A stretch of DNA of 34,795 nt from an uncultured Bacteroidales bacterium (GTDB lineage: Bacteria; Bacteroidota; Bacteroidia; Bacteroidales; Bacteroidaceae): assembly GCA_947303715.1 (NCBI GenBank), contig CAMYYY010000029.1:1-34795 (forward strand), read 5' to 3'. The position numbers and the translations under genes are program-made. Shown here one piece after another: positions 1-9,555 of the stretch (position 1 is its first letter; every line of letters starts with the position of its first letter). Under the pieces are notes generated by a model. That model was not told where the DNA came from, did not search any database, and worked only from the letters and a program-made list of their open reading frames with translations.

Positions 1-107
1 ATTGCAAACTCGCTTCCTTGACACATTTGTTGCATTATCAATTTGAATTCAAGCATAAGAGTAGTGCTTCTTTGCAAAGAGGGCTTTGCAAGATTAACGT
101 TTTTCCC

Positions 108-149
108 CTTCATCAAACCGCGCAGCCCGCGCGATAAATTCCGCAGCCC
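108..149. repeat. 21-bp tandem repeat, locus 1 (2 units)
   Basis: There are two adjacent 21-bp units, 108-128 and 129-149. Each has an ATAAA/TCAAA tract followed by CCGCGCAG or CCGCAG, and each ends in CCC. The same core, TAAACCGCRCAG, recurs with the same 21-bp period at three other places in the window. A 21-bp period is two turns of B-DNA, which would suit binding of a protein array on one face. That is inference. Confidence 0.6.
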
Positions 150-326
150 TGCGGGAAAAAGCGTCACAAATATCAAATGTCAAATTAGATTTCATGCGTG
201 CGCGCACTATACATATGGAAAAATAATTGATGTATTAATTATCATCAAGGTGGAAAGAAAAACCTCAGATTACTAACTTTTTTACATTTTTCTTATCTCG
301 AGCTAAGGTAGAAAATCGGCAAATCA

Positions 327-358
327 TTTGGATTATTCAAAACGAACAAATATCTTTG
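327..358 (+). promoter_or_regulatory. Bacteroidetes-type promoter
   Basis: The -33 element TTTG (327-330), a 20-nt spacer and the -7 element TATCTTTG (351-358) match the sigma-ABfr consensus exactly. Transcription would start near 365, about 12 nt before the small ORF at 377. No comparable promoter is visible between 530 and 630, so this one may also serve the LRR-protein operon. Confidence 0.75.
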
Positions 359-376
359 CAGCAAAAAAAGACAGGT

Positions 377-529
377 ATGGCTGCAACGGCTTTTAATCCC
401 ATTCAGATTCATCTGTTGAAGATGTTCGAGCACAAGAAGAGTATAGAAGACCCCCTGGAAATGCAAGACGTGTTTGGCAAATACTACTCTCAAAAAAAGA
501 AGCCCAGACTTTGCCGTGTCGCAATCTGA
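377..529 (+). CDS. Small 50-residue protein, possibly the truncated N-terminus of an antitoxin-like family
   Basis: This ATG-TGA frame gives 50 residues beginning MAATAFNPIQIHLLKMFEHK. The opening pattern (FNP-Q--LL-MF followed by a polar helix ending in KYY) resembles small Bacteroidetes proteins of about 70-75 residues that I recall beside PIN-type toxin genes. That resemblance is from memory and could not be checked. Here the frame leaves the pattern at the A-run 492-498 and ends early, and no toxin gene follows, so it may be a frameshifted remnant. It lies directly behind a consensus promoter, which favours transcription. It could instead be a leader peptide for the LRR operon 101 nt downstream. 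Confidence 0.4.
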   Translation: MAATAFNPIQIHLLKMFEHKKSIEDPLEMQDVFGKYYSQKKKPRLCRVAI

Positions 530-630
530 CATTCTGTATCAATCAGAGTTTCCAGTCGGTAAATATCATATCCTCAAAGACTTTCTAAGAGTCCTTTTTA
601 AGAATTAAAAGTTAATAAGAAAAAATACAC

Positions 631-3600
631 ATGAAAACAAAAAATCTAACAATCTTAGCGCTGTGGCTTATGACAGCAATCATGGGCGCATGGGCTGACG
701 AAGTGCAAATCCAACAGAATACCCTAAGCGTTGACGGCATAGCCGATGAAGTGTCGCGATGTGATGGTACGGTGGTGAAGCCCTTGAAGACACCACGACG
801 GGCGCCGACCGATGACTACACGTACACCTACAAGGGCGTGAAGTACACTTACATCACCGAGAATAACTACTCGCGGTTCTTCAACACCAACGTTCACAAA
901 CCCAGCGACTATGGTTGGTACACCAACGGTGAAGGCTGGTTCGTCAATGCTGAGAAGGCCTATATCACTGCTGCCTCAATTGATGCCGACAACTTCCCGT
1001 CGAGCGGCGAGGTCTATATCATCAATGACTTGGTGGGCTTCTTCACAGGTCATACACACTTAGGCTGCATAGCCGACAATGGCTTCCGCTACATGTCGGG
1101 CGTGAGGCGCATCTATTTCCAGGACTGCGCCGCCATGAGCTATACGGCCAATAGCGATTTCTATTTCTTCATCGGCGACTGCGCTTTTGGCGACTGCGAG
1201 AACCTGGAGGAGGTGAACCTGATGCAGTGGACCACCAGTGGCTCTAACCATTGGGAGGCACTGCCGCCCACAGCAGTGAAGCGCATCTGGGGCTCTATGC
1301 TCAACAACTCGCCTAAAGCGTGGATTCGTGTGGGCACCAGCGTCTATCAGCAGTACTTGGGCAGTCAAACGTGGGTGCAGGTGCGCGACCACATCACCAC
1401 CTTCGAGCATGCTTCCGATGACATCACAGTGAACGGTGCCGTCTATAGCTTCCTGAAGGCAGAGGACGGCACAGCCCTCTCCAATGCCGATGAGCAGCAC
1501 GAGGAAATCATGAAGAACTTGCGCATGTGGAATGCCGACTACCAACAGTTTAACGCTGCCTCGTTGCTCTCAGACAAGAGCCGAACAGAGGACAATGCTA
1601 ACATTTGGTACACCACTGTGAAGGGTGCCGACACCGACTACCTGAAGAAGAACGACGGCGTGTTACGCATCTACAATGATCCAGGCTCTTACTATAACTA
1701 TAAGACTATTGCCATACGTAAGGGAGCATTTGAGAACTGCGACGACCTGCAGGCCGTGGAGTTCTGGCAATCCAATGGCCGCAGCAGCAACTCATACAGC
1801 GAGCCAAAGCTGGTGATTGAGAACGATGCCTTCAAGAACTGCAAGAACCTGAAGGAGATCCGCTTGTTCTATAAGGTAGAGGAAGGTACAGACCGTTGGC
1901 AGGTGCTCGGCCCGAAGGATATCATTCCTGGCAATAACATATTGGGTCTGCCGACTGCCGAAGAAATAGCCGTGATGGATAGTGCCGCGCTGGAAACAGC
2001 ATGGACTGTCAATCCCGACTTCCGTATTCTTGTCGCCCCCGACCGCTATGCCGAGTTCAAGGACGACCCTAACTGGATCAACTATATCGCTTTTCTCCAT
2101 CCTGCCGACTTCATGCCCACTGTTAAGCCTGACATCACCAAAGGAGGCCTGACCTACGGTTATATGGCGACGGGCGACGGCACCTTCAACACCGATCAGG
2201 TTGTGACGCAAGATTTTTCGTTGTGGAGCATTCCTGTCATCGTCGCTGAAGTGATTATGATTTATTATTCCATCAATAATATAGTGACGGCTGTCAAATC
2301 GGTAGCGACAGCGAGGGCTGTACTCAAGACAGCAAAAGAGGGAGTAGAAGAGGCTGCGGAAATGGCAAGTAAGGCTACTTTCTACGAGGAAACTGCCACT
2401 AACACTGTCGAGGTCTTAAGCGATATAACAAAGGGGAATGTTGATCCTACGGCTATTGTAAATATGAATATACTTCAACCTGGTGTAGACGTTACCCAAA
2501 TGGGCGTTTTGAAAACGAGCCCACTGTTTAGCCAAATGAAGCTTTATGGAATGATCAATGAAAATGGCATTTTTCAACAGGTCACTGATCAGATTTTAAT
2601 GGCAATAAAACTCTCATCGAATCCTATGAGTACGGAGACCATGCAAATCCTAAAAAAATACATGATAGCCAATGCTAACAGCCTCGTATTGCATAGTAGC
2701 ACCAGCGCTGCCAAGGCCAATGCATCCGCTGCTGTTACTACCGCTGCCGCCAATTTGACGACAAGTGAGACAGCCGTATCTGCTGCACAACAGGCTTTGA
2801 TCTCCTCGCTGATTGCAAATCCGTCAACTCTCAGCACGTACATCGGCAGCAATATTGCCATCTGCAATCTACTGGGGGCGAGCCTCAATGCCGCCGCGTT
2901 GAAACAGGGCATGCAGAATAACATCATCGCCAATATGCACCAGGTGAGCACGCACGCCAGTAACATGATCATCATCACGCCCGACAAGAACCTCATCTAC
3001 CACACCTATATTAAGAGTGCGCCTGATGACATTAGGAATGCCGTTATCTATACCGGTGTGTCGAAAGAAACCCGCACCACAACGTGGCTGCCCAAGGTGT
3101 TCCAGAATAAGAAACAGTTGAAGACCGTCAGTTTCCATGACAATAGTGCCCGCACCAGCCACAATATGTCGTCCAACCTCATTTATATCCCTGACTCGGC
3201 CTTCGTAGGCTGCTCCGAACTGGAGCGCCTTGACCTGCGGATGCAGACCGACAAAAATGGACAGCGAGCCATGGGTCCTGAGAACTTTGTGCTCTGCGGC
3301 GACAGCATCTTCGCCGGCCTCGATTCGCTAAAATTCAAGATTATCATTCCCTCTGAGCGCTGCGAGGACTTCGAGAACGACTTGTCGTGGGGACAGTACA
3401 AGCGTTTTTTCAAATATGAGGATGTGGAAGAGGTGACCAACTTTACCGAGTTTGGCGTGAAGTATGCATTTACCTATCAGAACGGCAACCAGTACGTGGA
3501 GAAGCAGGGCGGACACACCATAGAGCACCTGCATGCCATTGGCCCCGATGATGACTATATCAGGGACAACAATGGCGCACTGGGCTTCTTCAACGATATC

Positions 3601-6600
3601 GGTTCCTACAACAACTATAAACTGGACTATGTCCGCAGGAATGCGTTCCGCAAGAACCAGAACGTGAAGAGTGTCTCCTTCTGGGACGTGGCAGGCTGGC
3701 TGTGGACGGGCGATACCTATACCGACCTGCAGATGGCGCTGCTGGACTCGTGCTTCGCCGAATGTCCCAACCTCGAGTATGTCGATATGCTCTACTTGCG
3801 CACCGATGGTTCGAACATCGCCGAGCCGCTCACTCCCGCCATGTTGCAACTGGGCAGCGGCGTGTTCGACAAGTCGCCGAAGGTTCGATTCAAGATGACC
3901 GACCGGCAGACGGAGTGGTTCGCCGCCGACTCTGCTTGGGAGAAATATGAAGACCGCTTCCTGCCCTGCCTCTTCCTGCCTGCCGACCCCGTGGTGGTGA
4001 GCAAGCTGAGTGACCTGAAATACCGCACCGACGTGGCCCGTGCATGGTACGACAACAACGCCTCGAAGTGGGGCGGCTGGCTAGACATCACGCGGGTGAC
4101 ATCGGACAGCTATCTGAACGGCAAGTTCTCGAACAACACAGACCTGCGCTCGTTTCCCGACTTCAAGCGCTTCGAGCTGGTGGGTCTCACCCAGGTGGGC
4201 GGCTCGTGGTTCATCAACTGCTCGAACCTGAACGCCATCGAACTGCCTTCGACCATCAAGCATATCGGCGGCTGGGCCTTCTACGGCTGTTCGAACCTGA
4301 AGGAGATTACCATTCCCGCTACCGTGGAAACCATCAATGCTAGTGCTTTTGAGTACAGCGGCTTGATGACCGTGCGCTGCCAGGGCACCAAACCTGCCCA
4401 GTTAGGCAACAATGTGTTCAACCTCAGCAACTATAACGGCTTCGTCATCTACGTGCCTGCCGAGGCTGTGGATGCTTACAAGAAGGCCTGGCCCAGCTAT
4501 GCCCAATACATCAAGGCCGACAGCGAGGAGCCTGCCCTCATCATGGAGGTCACTCTCGACCAAGCCGGACAGCTGGCCGAGAAGTTAGGACTGACCGCCA
4601 TTATGGACGGCAGCGCCGTACGCCACCTCGGTGGAGCCTACTGGAAATACAAGAAGTTGAAGGTGAACGGCCCGATGAACGGCATTGACGTGGGCGTACT
4701 GCGCATTATGATGGGGGCCGATGCTTGGGATAGCGACCCGACGGACGGACAGCTTGCCTACGTGGACCTCTCGGGCGCTAACCTCTTGAAGGACAAGGAG
4801 CACTCCTATAATAAATTTGGAGTGGACGAATACTTGGAGAAGGCCGATTGGGTAGGCGAATACATGTTCCACAACTGTACGGCACTTGAAACGATCATCC
4901 TGCCCAACAGCGTCACCGAGATTGGCGAGAACACCTTTCAGGATGCCAAGAACCTGAAGCGCCTCGCCGTGGGCAAGGGACTGAAGCGCTATACCCGCGA
5001 CCTGCTGCAGAATCTCACGAACGGCATCGACGAACTGGTGTTCCTCACTGATGAGTTTGCCACCAGCGAGAGCGACGACCCGTGGGAGGCTCCTATAGCC
5101 CGGGTTTATACGAAGCAGTCACTGCTTGGCGACTACATGAGCGATCCTGCCCTGACCAACCGTGCCCGATACATCTCAGCGCCGTTCGAAGATGACGAGG
5201 CAATGAAGATACTGGCTGAAAACAAGCAGTACTTCCCATCGGAGTTTTTTAAGATGAACAACATCGACGGAGTGTTCACCGGCAACACACGTCTCACAAC
5301 GCTCGACGAGCTTCCATTCTTTACCGAATTGCACAGCCTGCATGCCCAAGAATTCATGGGTTGCAGCAGTCTGAAGCGCATTACACTGCCCGATTCACTC
5401 ACGGTGATAGGCAGAGAGGTGTTTGGGGGATGCCAGCAGCTGGAAACCATCAGCATCGCTGCCGATAGCGTGCCCGAACTGGCCACCGACGCCCTGCGCG
5501 ACCTGCCCGCCGACTTCAAGATCATCGTGCCGAAGACGCACGTCAAGCGTTACCGCGAGAAGTGGGAGCAGTATGCAGATCACATTGTGGTCGAGGACGA
5601 GGAGTTGCGCAACGACATCATCGAGGTAACACTCACCGAGCCAAACACGCTGGCAGAGAAATTAGGGTTGAAGACGACGACAGTGCAAAAAGGAACATAC
5701 TATGATCCAATTAAAGATGAAGAAGAACAATTATATTGTATTACCTCCGTCACTGGCGATTACTCCAACATCCGTGCCCTGAAGGTCAACGGCCCTATAG
5801 GATGTGCTGACTTCTGTGTGATGCGTTTCCTGGCTGGCTACGATATCGTGAGGGACATGAATAACACGAGTCCCTTTGGCAGCTGCCGCAACTATCTGGG
5901 TCGGTTGGAATACATTGACCTATACGAGGCCGATATCGAGCCTTCCGAATACTTGACAGATGGTGCTGGGTGGCAAATGAGCATCAAGTTCCTTACAAAA
6001 AATGAAGATGATGTCCTGCCAGGTTTCGCCTTTGGACGGAGCTATTCGCTGAAGACAGTCATCCTGCCAAAAACCATGAAACGCGTCAAGGAACGAGCCT
6101 TCCAGGAGTGCGAATATTTGGAAACATTGGTTCTCGGCGACGAGTGCGAGGAATTCGTTTGGAGTGCTTTGGACGACTGCGCCTCGATGACTCGCATGTA
6201 CATCCTCTCGAGAAAGAAGATGGAGATGGAGAACGAAAGCTGGGTGTGGCGCAACCTATGCAATAACTATAGTCCGACATTCGATGCCTTCTATGTGCGT
6301 CCGTCGCTATATCAAGAATATATAAATGATGATGCCTACACCGGTGCGCGTCAGCGCACGAACAACATCAGTTCAGGTGCCTTCAAGGATGACGAGTCGT
6401 TTGCGGCCTTCGCTGCTCACGCCGCTGCCACTGAGGACGACCTGATGCAGATCAGCGACATCACCGGCTGGTTCCGCAACCATACCGGTGTTATCGATTT
6501 TAACGCCTTGCAGTACACCAGCATTGACTCCCTGCGCACCGCTGACGTGGCGCCGCTCACGCAACTGCGCAGCGTCACGCTGCCTGCTACCATCCAGGGC

Positions 6601-7482
6601 GTAGGCCAGGATGCCTTTAAGAACGCCACCGGTTTGCGCTACGTGGATATGAGCCAGTGCGCCGACTATGCCCCCACGCTCGCCGCTGAGGGTGGTGTGC
6701 GCTCGCTCGGCATCGGTGAGAACACGCTTGCCTACATGCCTGCACAGTATGGCGAATCGAGTGATGTAAACGTAGCTGTTAGCAACGGTGCAGGATTCAG
6801 GACTCAGACTTTCCGTCTGGTGGACGGACTGGACTACTGCGTACCATTTTCCGTAATGGCCGATAACGTAGAGAACACGCGAACATTAGAGAAGAGCGAT
6901 GTGCCCTACACCATTTGTCTGCCTTATGCCATTGACATACCCAGTGGAGCGAAGGTGTACCGACTCTCAGGTCGTGGCTCGAACGAGCTGATTTTTGCCC
7001 AGCACACAGATTGCATGGAGGCCATGCAGCCCTATCTCGTCTGGGCTGAGAACAGCGATGCCCTGCTTTCGACCGTAAGCACGACACTGCCTGCCAGCAC
7101 CGATGCCGGCAGCGAAGGATGTCAGCTGTCAACAGTGGGCTATACCCTACGCGGTACATTGGATGCCATCAGCAATCAGGAGGCCGTGGAGTTGGGTGCC
7201 TATGTGATGAACGACGATGCGAAGTGGCATCCCGTGCTCTCTGACACTGAGACCCACAAGGCTGTGACTATCCCTGCCTTCCGTTGCTTCCTGCTGCAAA
7301 GCCGTCAGGGTGGAAACCGTGGCGCCATCGGAATGACGCTGGAGGATGCTACTGGTATTGAACAGCTGCGTACCATTGACAACGACGGCACCGAGCGCAT
7401 ATATGATCTTAGCGGTCGTCGCATCGATGGAAACACGAAGGGAATTATGATCAAAAACGGACGTAAAATCATCAACAAATAA
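631..7482 (+). CDS. Giant BspA-type leucine-rich-repeat (LRR_5) surface protein, 2283 aa
   Basis: This is a secreted, probably surface-displayed adhesion or binding protein. A Sec signal peptide is clear (MKTKNLTILALWLMTAIMGA). Many LRR_5 units follow, with the pattern IxxxAFxxCxxLxxVxL. Six units close with a cap of the form IxVP...Y...W..Y, for example IYVPAEAVDAYKKAWPSY. A longer module (E-V-T-L ... A-E-K-L-G-L ... K-V-N-G-P) occurs twice, starting near residues 1306 and 1665. The C-terminus, YDLSGRR...KGIMIKNGRKI, is the Prevotella-type tail seen on exported proteins and may be a type IX-like sorting signal. Residues about 529-785 are not LRR: they hold a hydrophobic helix and an Ala-rich helical stretch encoded by DNA poorer in G+C. 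The next gene starts 6 nt after the stop, so this heads an operon. The ligand is unknown. Confidence 0.9.
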   Translation: MKTKNLTILALWLMTAIMGAWADEVQIQQNTLSVDGIADEVSRCDGTVVKPLKTPRRAPTDDYTYTYKGVKYTYITENNYSRFFNTNVHKPSDYGWYTNGEGWFVNAEKAYITAASIDADNFPSSGEVYIINDLVGFFTGHTHLGCIADNGFRYMSGVRRIYFQDCAAMSYTANSDFYFFIGDCAFGDCENLEEVNLMQWTTSGSNHWEALPPTAVKRIWGSMLNNSPKAWIRVGTSVYQQYLGSQTWVQVRDHITTFEHASDDITVNGAVYSFLKAEDGTALSNADEQHEEIMKNLRMWNADYQQFNAASLLSDKSRTEDNANIWYTTVKGADTDYLKKNDGVLRIYNDPGSYYNYKTIAIRKGAFENCDDLQAVEFWQSNGRSSNSYSEPKLVIENDAFKNCKNLKEIRLFYKVEEGTDRWQVLGPKDIIPGNNILGLPTAEEIAVMDSAALETAWTVNPDFRILVAPDRYAEFKDDPNWINYIAFLHPADFMPTVKPDITKGGLTYGYMATGDGTFNTDQVVTQDFSLWSIPVIVAEVIMIYYSINNIVTAVKSVATARAVLKTAKEGVEEAAEMASKATFYEETATNTVEVLSDITKGNVDPTAIVNMNILQPGVDVTQMGVLKTSPLFSQMKLYGMINENGIFQQVTDQILMAIKLSSNPMSTETMQILKKYMIANANSLVLHSSTSAAKANASAAVTTAAANLTTSETAVSAAQQALISSLIANPSTLSTYIGSNIAICNLLGASLNAAALKQGMQNNIIANMHQVSTHASNMIIITPDKNLIYHTYIKSAPDDIRNAVIYTGVSKETRTTTWLPKVFQNKKQLKTVSFHDNSARTSHNMSSNLIYIPDSAFVGCSELERLDLRMQTDKNGQRAMGPENFVLCGDSIFAGLDSLKFKIIIPSERCEDFENDLSWGQYKRFFKYEDVEEVTNFTEFGVKYAFTYQNGNQYVEKQGGHTIEHLHAIGPDDDYIRDNNGALGFFNDIGSYNNYKLDYVRRNAFRKNQNVKSVSFWDVAGWLWTGDTYTDLQMALLDSCFAECPNLEYVDMLYLRTDGSNIAEPLTPAMLQLGSGVFDKSPKVRFKMTDRQTEWFAADSAWEKYEDRFLPCLFLPADPVVVSKLSDLKYRTDVARAWYDNNASKWGGWLDITRVTSDSYLNGKFSNNTDLRSFPDFKRFELVGLTQVGGSWFINCSNLNAIELPSTIKHIGGWAFYGCSNLKEITIPATVETINASAFEYSGLMTVRCQGTKPAQLGNNVFNLSNYNGFVIYVPAEAVDAYKKAWPSYAQYIKADSEEPALIMEVTLDQAGQLAEKLGLTAIMDGSAVRHLGGAYWKYKKLKVNGPMNGIDVGVLRIMMGADAWDSDPTDGQLAYVDLSGANLLKDKEHSYNKFGVDEYLEKADWVGEYMFHNCTALETIILPNSVTEIGENTFQDAKNLKRLAVGKGLKRYTRDLLQNLTNGIDELVFLTDEFATSESDDPWEAPIARVYTKQSLLGDYMSDPALTNRARYISAPFEDDEAMKILAENKQYFPSEFFKMNNIDGVFTGNTRLTTLDELPFFTELHSLHAQEFMGCSSLKRITLPDSLTVIGREVFGGCQQLETISIAADSVPELATDALRDLPADFKIIVPKTHVKRYREKWEQYADHIVVEDEELRNDIIEVTLTEPNTLAEKLGLKTTTVQKGTYYDPIKDEEEQLYCITSVTGDYSNIRALKVNGPIGCADFCVMRFLAGYDIVRDMNNTSPFGSCRNYLGRLEYIDLYEADIEPSEYLTDGAGWQMSIKFLTKNEDDVLPGFAFGRSYSLKTVILPKTMKRVKERAFQECEYLETLVLGDECEEFVWSALDDCASMTRMYILSRKKMEMENESWVWRNLCNNYSPTFDAFYVRPSLYQEYINDDAYTGARQRTNNISSGAFKDDESFAAFAAHAAATEDDLMQISDITGWFRNHTGVIDFNALQYTSIDSLRTADVAPLTQLRSVTLPATIQGVGQDAFKNATGLRYVDMSQCADYAPTLAAEGGVRSLGIGENTLAYMPAQYGESSDVNVAVSNGAGFRTQTFRLVDGLDYCVPFSVMADNVENTRTLEKSDVPYTICLPYAIDIPSGAKVYRLSGRGSNELIFAQHTDCMEAMQPYLVWAENSDALLSTVSTTLPASTDAGSEGCQLSTVGYTLRGTLDAISNQEAVELGAYVMNDDAKWHPVLSDTETHKAVTIPAFRCFLLQSRQGGNRGAIGMTLEDATGIEQLRTIDNDGTERIYDLSGRRIDGNTKGIMIKNGRKIINK

Positions 7483-7488
7483 ATAACT

Positions 7489-8100
7489 ATGAAGAATCTT
7501 AAGATAATGAGTATGCTGTTCGGGAGCCTAATGCTCCTTGGCAGCCTTTCCTCGTGTGGCAGTGACGAGCCAGAGGAATTGATAGTTACGAGTGCCAAGG
7601 CGGAGTATGTGGTGAACCTTAGCCAGAACCTACTCGATGCCGCTACCGTCACCGTCTATTATATCGATGCCAACGGACAACAAGCACAGGAGAATGCTAT
7701 TTCTACCACATGGACGAAGACCGTCAGCTATTCCACACTGCCCACTAATGCCGGCTTTAGCGTACAGTCCACCTTGAAAGGCGAGCCCACGATGGAGGAA
7801 TACCTTGTGGAAGCCGACGGTCAGATGACCATCACTGTGTTCGACCAGCACGGCGAACATTTTGGCACTCCCTTCGTGGGCAACAAGCATGAGGCAAAGG
7901 GTCAGCTCGGCCCCAACTTCCTAGGCCAATTTATGACGCGTATTAGCATTCGTTTGCTTGAGGCCAAGGCTATCTTGGCCGACGGTACAATCAGCAACAC
8001 GACTATCACCTGGGGGGACAATGCCGATAACGTCGATCCCAACCGCGATACCGAAATCTCTACCGACGGAGCCACTGGTACGACACGGGGGGATGTTTAA
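7489..8100 (+). CDS. Small lipoprotein of unknown function, 203 aa
   Basis: The signal peptide ends in a lipobox (LGSLSSC, then GSDEPEE), so this is an SPII lipoprotein. Acidic residues straight after the lipid-modified Cys fit the Bacteroidetes surface-export signal (LES), suggesting an outer-leaflet position; that is inference from known LES rules. The mature part is beta-rich with no recognised motif and ends in a Thr/Asp-rich tail. It starts 6 nt after the LRR protein and is very probably co-translated with it. A role as surface partner or anchor of the LRR protein is plausible but unproven. Confidence 0.8.
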   Translation: MKNLKIMSMLFGSLMLLGSLSSCGSDEPEELIVTSAKAEYVVNLSQNLLDAATVTVYYIDANGQQAQENAISTTWTKTVSYSTLPTNAGFSVQSTLKGEPTMEEYLVEADGQMTITVFDQHGEHFGTPFVGNKHEAKGQLGPNFLGQFMTRISIRLLEAKAILADGTISNTTITWGDNADNVDPNRDTEISTDGATGTTRGDV

Positions 8101-8142
8101 CCACTAATTACATTTTCATAGAATAACTCTGACGTCTAACGA

Positions 8143-9003
8143 ATGTCTGTTTCTCTGAGTCATAGGATTTGCGCATGGTGGAGGCGACTCGACGAGCGAC
8201 AGCAACGCCCTACAGTACACACGGAAATGAGCGATGAGACGCACACTTGTGTCAATTGCGGAACGGCGTTCGTGGGGAGGTTCTGTCCTCAGTGTGGGTT
8301 ACGGGTTAGACGACGTCGTACGACAACGAAGGACATCGTGCAGGAGTTCCTTGAGATCTGGGACCTGGGTTCGCGGACGGTCTTTCGCACCATCTATGAA
8401 TTGTTTTGGCGCCCCGGCTACATGATACGCGATTACCTGAATGGTCATCAGCCATTTTACTATTCACCATTCAAGATGGTCGTTTTCGCGACACTCATCT
8501 TTGCCCTTATTGCCTCGCTGCGAGGCATCGAACCGAATGCGGGGGATGCTTTCGTCTATGGCGACGTGTTCCAACGCTATAGTGACACACCGTGGGTGAT
8601 CAGCTTTTTCGCCCGCATCGACAGGCTGCTAGTGTGGCTTTATACTCACCCGGCCTATCAGACCTTTGTGGCAGGCATTTTCTACATTGTAGCCTCATGG
8701 ATTGTGTTCCTAAGGCGTATGACGTTCTTCGAGGTGTTTTTCTCACAACTCTATATCTCCTGTCAAATGCAAATTGTAGGGGCGCTGTGGGTGTTGGTCA
8801 CAGGCAGCGAAGCGTACTATAATGTGCCACCTTTCGCCGTGCCAATTCTCATCGGCGTGCCCCTGCTCTGCTATGACTACGCCCAGCTCTACCGGTTGCC
8901 CTTATGGCCAGCGCTCTGGCGCACCGTACTAACCTTCGTGCTTACACTTCTGCTGATGCTAACGGTGGGTGCTCTGCCTATCTTACTTGTAAAAATCTTC
9001 TAA
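8143..9003 (+). CDS. DUF3667-like membrane protein with N-terminal zinc ribbon, 286 aa
   Basis: The N-terminal part carries a four-Cys zinc ribbon (CVNCGTAF...FCPQCG, residues about 36-56). An amphipathic stretch with the DUF3667-like motif RPGYMIRDYLNGHQPFYYSP follows, then about five hydrophobic segments, the last reaching the C-terminus. This architecture fits DUF3667, an uncharacterised Bacteroidetes inner-membrane family. A second possible start is Met29 (ATG at 8227), which gives a ribbon closer to the N-terminus as is usual in the family; the first 28 residues are basic and may not be translated. It is the only integral membrane protein in the operon, lying 42 nt after the lipoprotein and 12 nt before the next gene. 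The function is unknown. Confidence 0.75.
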   Translation: MSVSLSHRICAWWRRLDERQQRPTVHTEMSDETHTCVNCGTAFVGRFCPQCGLRVRRRRTTTKDIVQEFLEIWDLGSRTVFRTIYELFWRPGYMIRDYLNGHQPFYYSPFKMVVFATLIFALIASLRGIEPNAGDAFVYGDVFQRYSDTPWVISFFARIDRLLVWLYTHPAYQTFVAGIFYIVASWIVFLRRMTFFEVFFSQLYISCQMQIVGALWVLVTGSEAYYNVPPFAVPILIGVPLLCYDYAQLYRLPLWPALWRTVLTFVLTLLLMLTVGALPILLVKIF

Positions 9004-9015
9004 TTTATAAACAAG

Positions 9016-9552
9016 ATGAAAAAGAATCTACGAATGATGACTGGCATTTTCATGTGGGGTGTAATGCTCCTCGCATGCGGTCTTGTAATTACAACACTGA
9101 CAGCCTGTGGCCATGACGATGAGCCTGCTGCCAACGGCATTGACGACCTGGCTTATTTGAAGCAGCGCATTGCTGCTGACGGATCGCTGGTTTATGGTGT
9201 GCAGCTGGGCACCGACTCGAAGGATATCGTGAGCCGTCCCGTGGCCGATGTTGCCGAGGCACAGGATGAGTTCTACAAGCTCCTCCCTGGTGGTTCTGCC
9301 CATCAGGGGCTGAGCATCGCTGCCGACGGCACCATCACTTGCTGTTTGACAACTGCCAACGGGAAGCCTCAGGGTACCATCACCTACCGTGCGTCACAAA
9401 GCGAGACAATCTATTATTGTGCCGAGGTTACCTTCAGTACGGAGGTTAGGGCGGCCACAGGCATCAGCTGCCTGCGCTATATACTCTACGACCGCTGGCC
9501 CGAGGAAGGCAACGGATTCTTGAAAGACATTCTGGATGGCATTAAGAAATAG
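9016..9552 (+). CDS. Small lipoprotein of unknown function, 178 aa
   Basis: The signal peptide ends in the lipobox LTAC, followed by GHDDEP, an acidic run that fits outer-surface lipoprotein export. The mature domain of about 145 residues has beta-strand patterning and two nearby cysteines (TCCLTT). I do not recognise the family. It lies 12 nt after the DUF3667 gene and only 3 nt before the next lipoprotein gene, so it belongs to the same operon. Acidic residues behind the lipobox are shared with the lipoprotein at 7489. Confidence 0.78.
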   Translation: MKKNLRMMTGIFMWGVMLLACGLVITTLTACGHDDEPAANGIDDLAYLKQRIAADGSLVYGVQLGTDSKDIVSRPVADVAEAQDEFYKLLPGGSAHQGLSIAADGTITCCLTTANGKPQGTITYRASQSETIYYCAEVTFSTEVRAATGISCLRYILYDRWPEEGNGFLKDILDGIKK

Positions 9553-9555
9553 ACT

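Larger units (their letters stand above)
1..376. other. Non-coding left flank with repeat locus 1 and a promoter
   Basis: No convincing gene is visible here. The stretch holds two 21-bp repeat units (108-149), the motif GCGGGAAAAAGCGTC (151-165) that also follows the repeats near 25219, a GTGCGCGC-like palindrome near 199-209, an AT-rich stretch (about 210-295) and a consensus promoter (327-358). The order resembles the fuller elements at 17589-18093 and 25018-25510, but no right-hand inverted arm can be seen, so this copy looks decayed. Confidence 0.6.

Noticed and set aside
43..276. 77-codon plus-strand frame at the left edge
   Set aside because: It crosses the 21-bp repeats and AT-rich DNA, has no protein-like composition or signal, and its repeats recur in clearly non-coding places.
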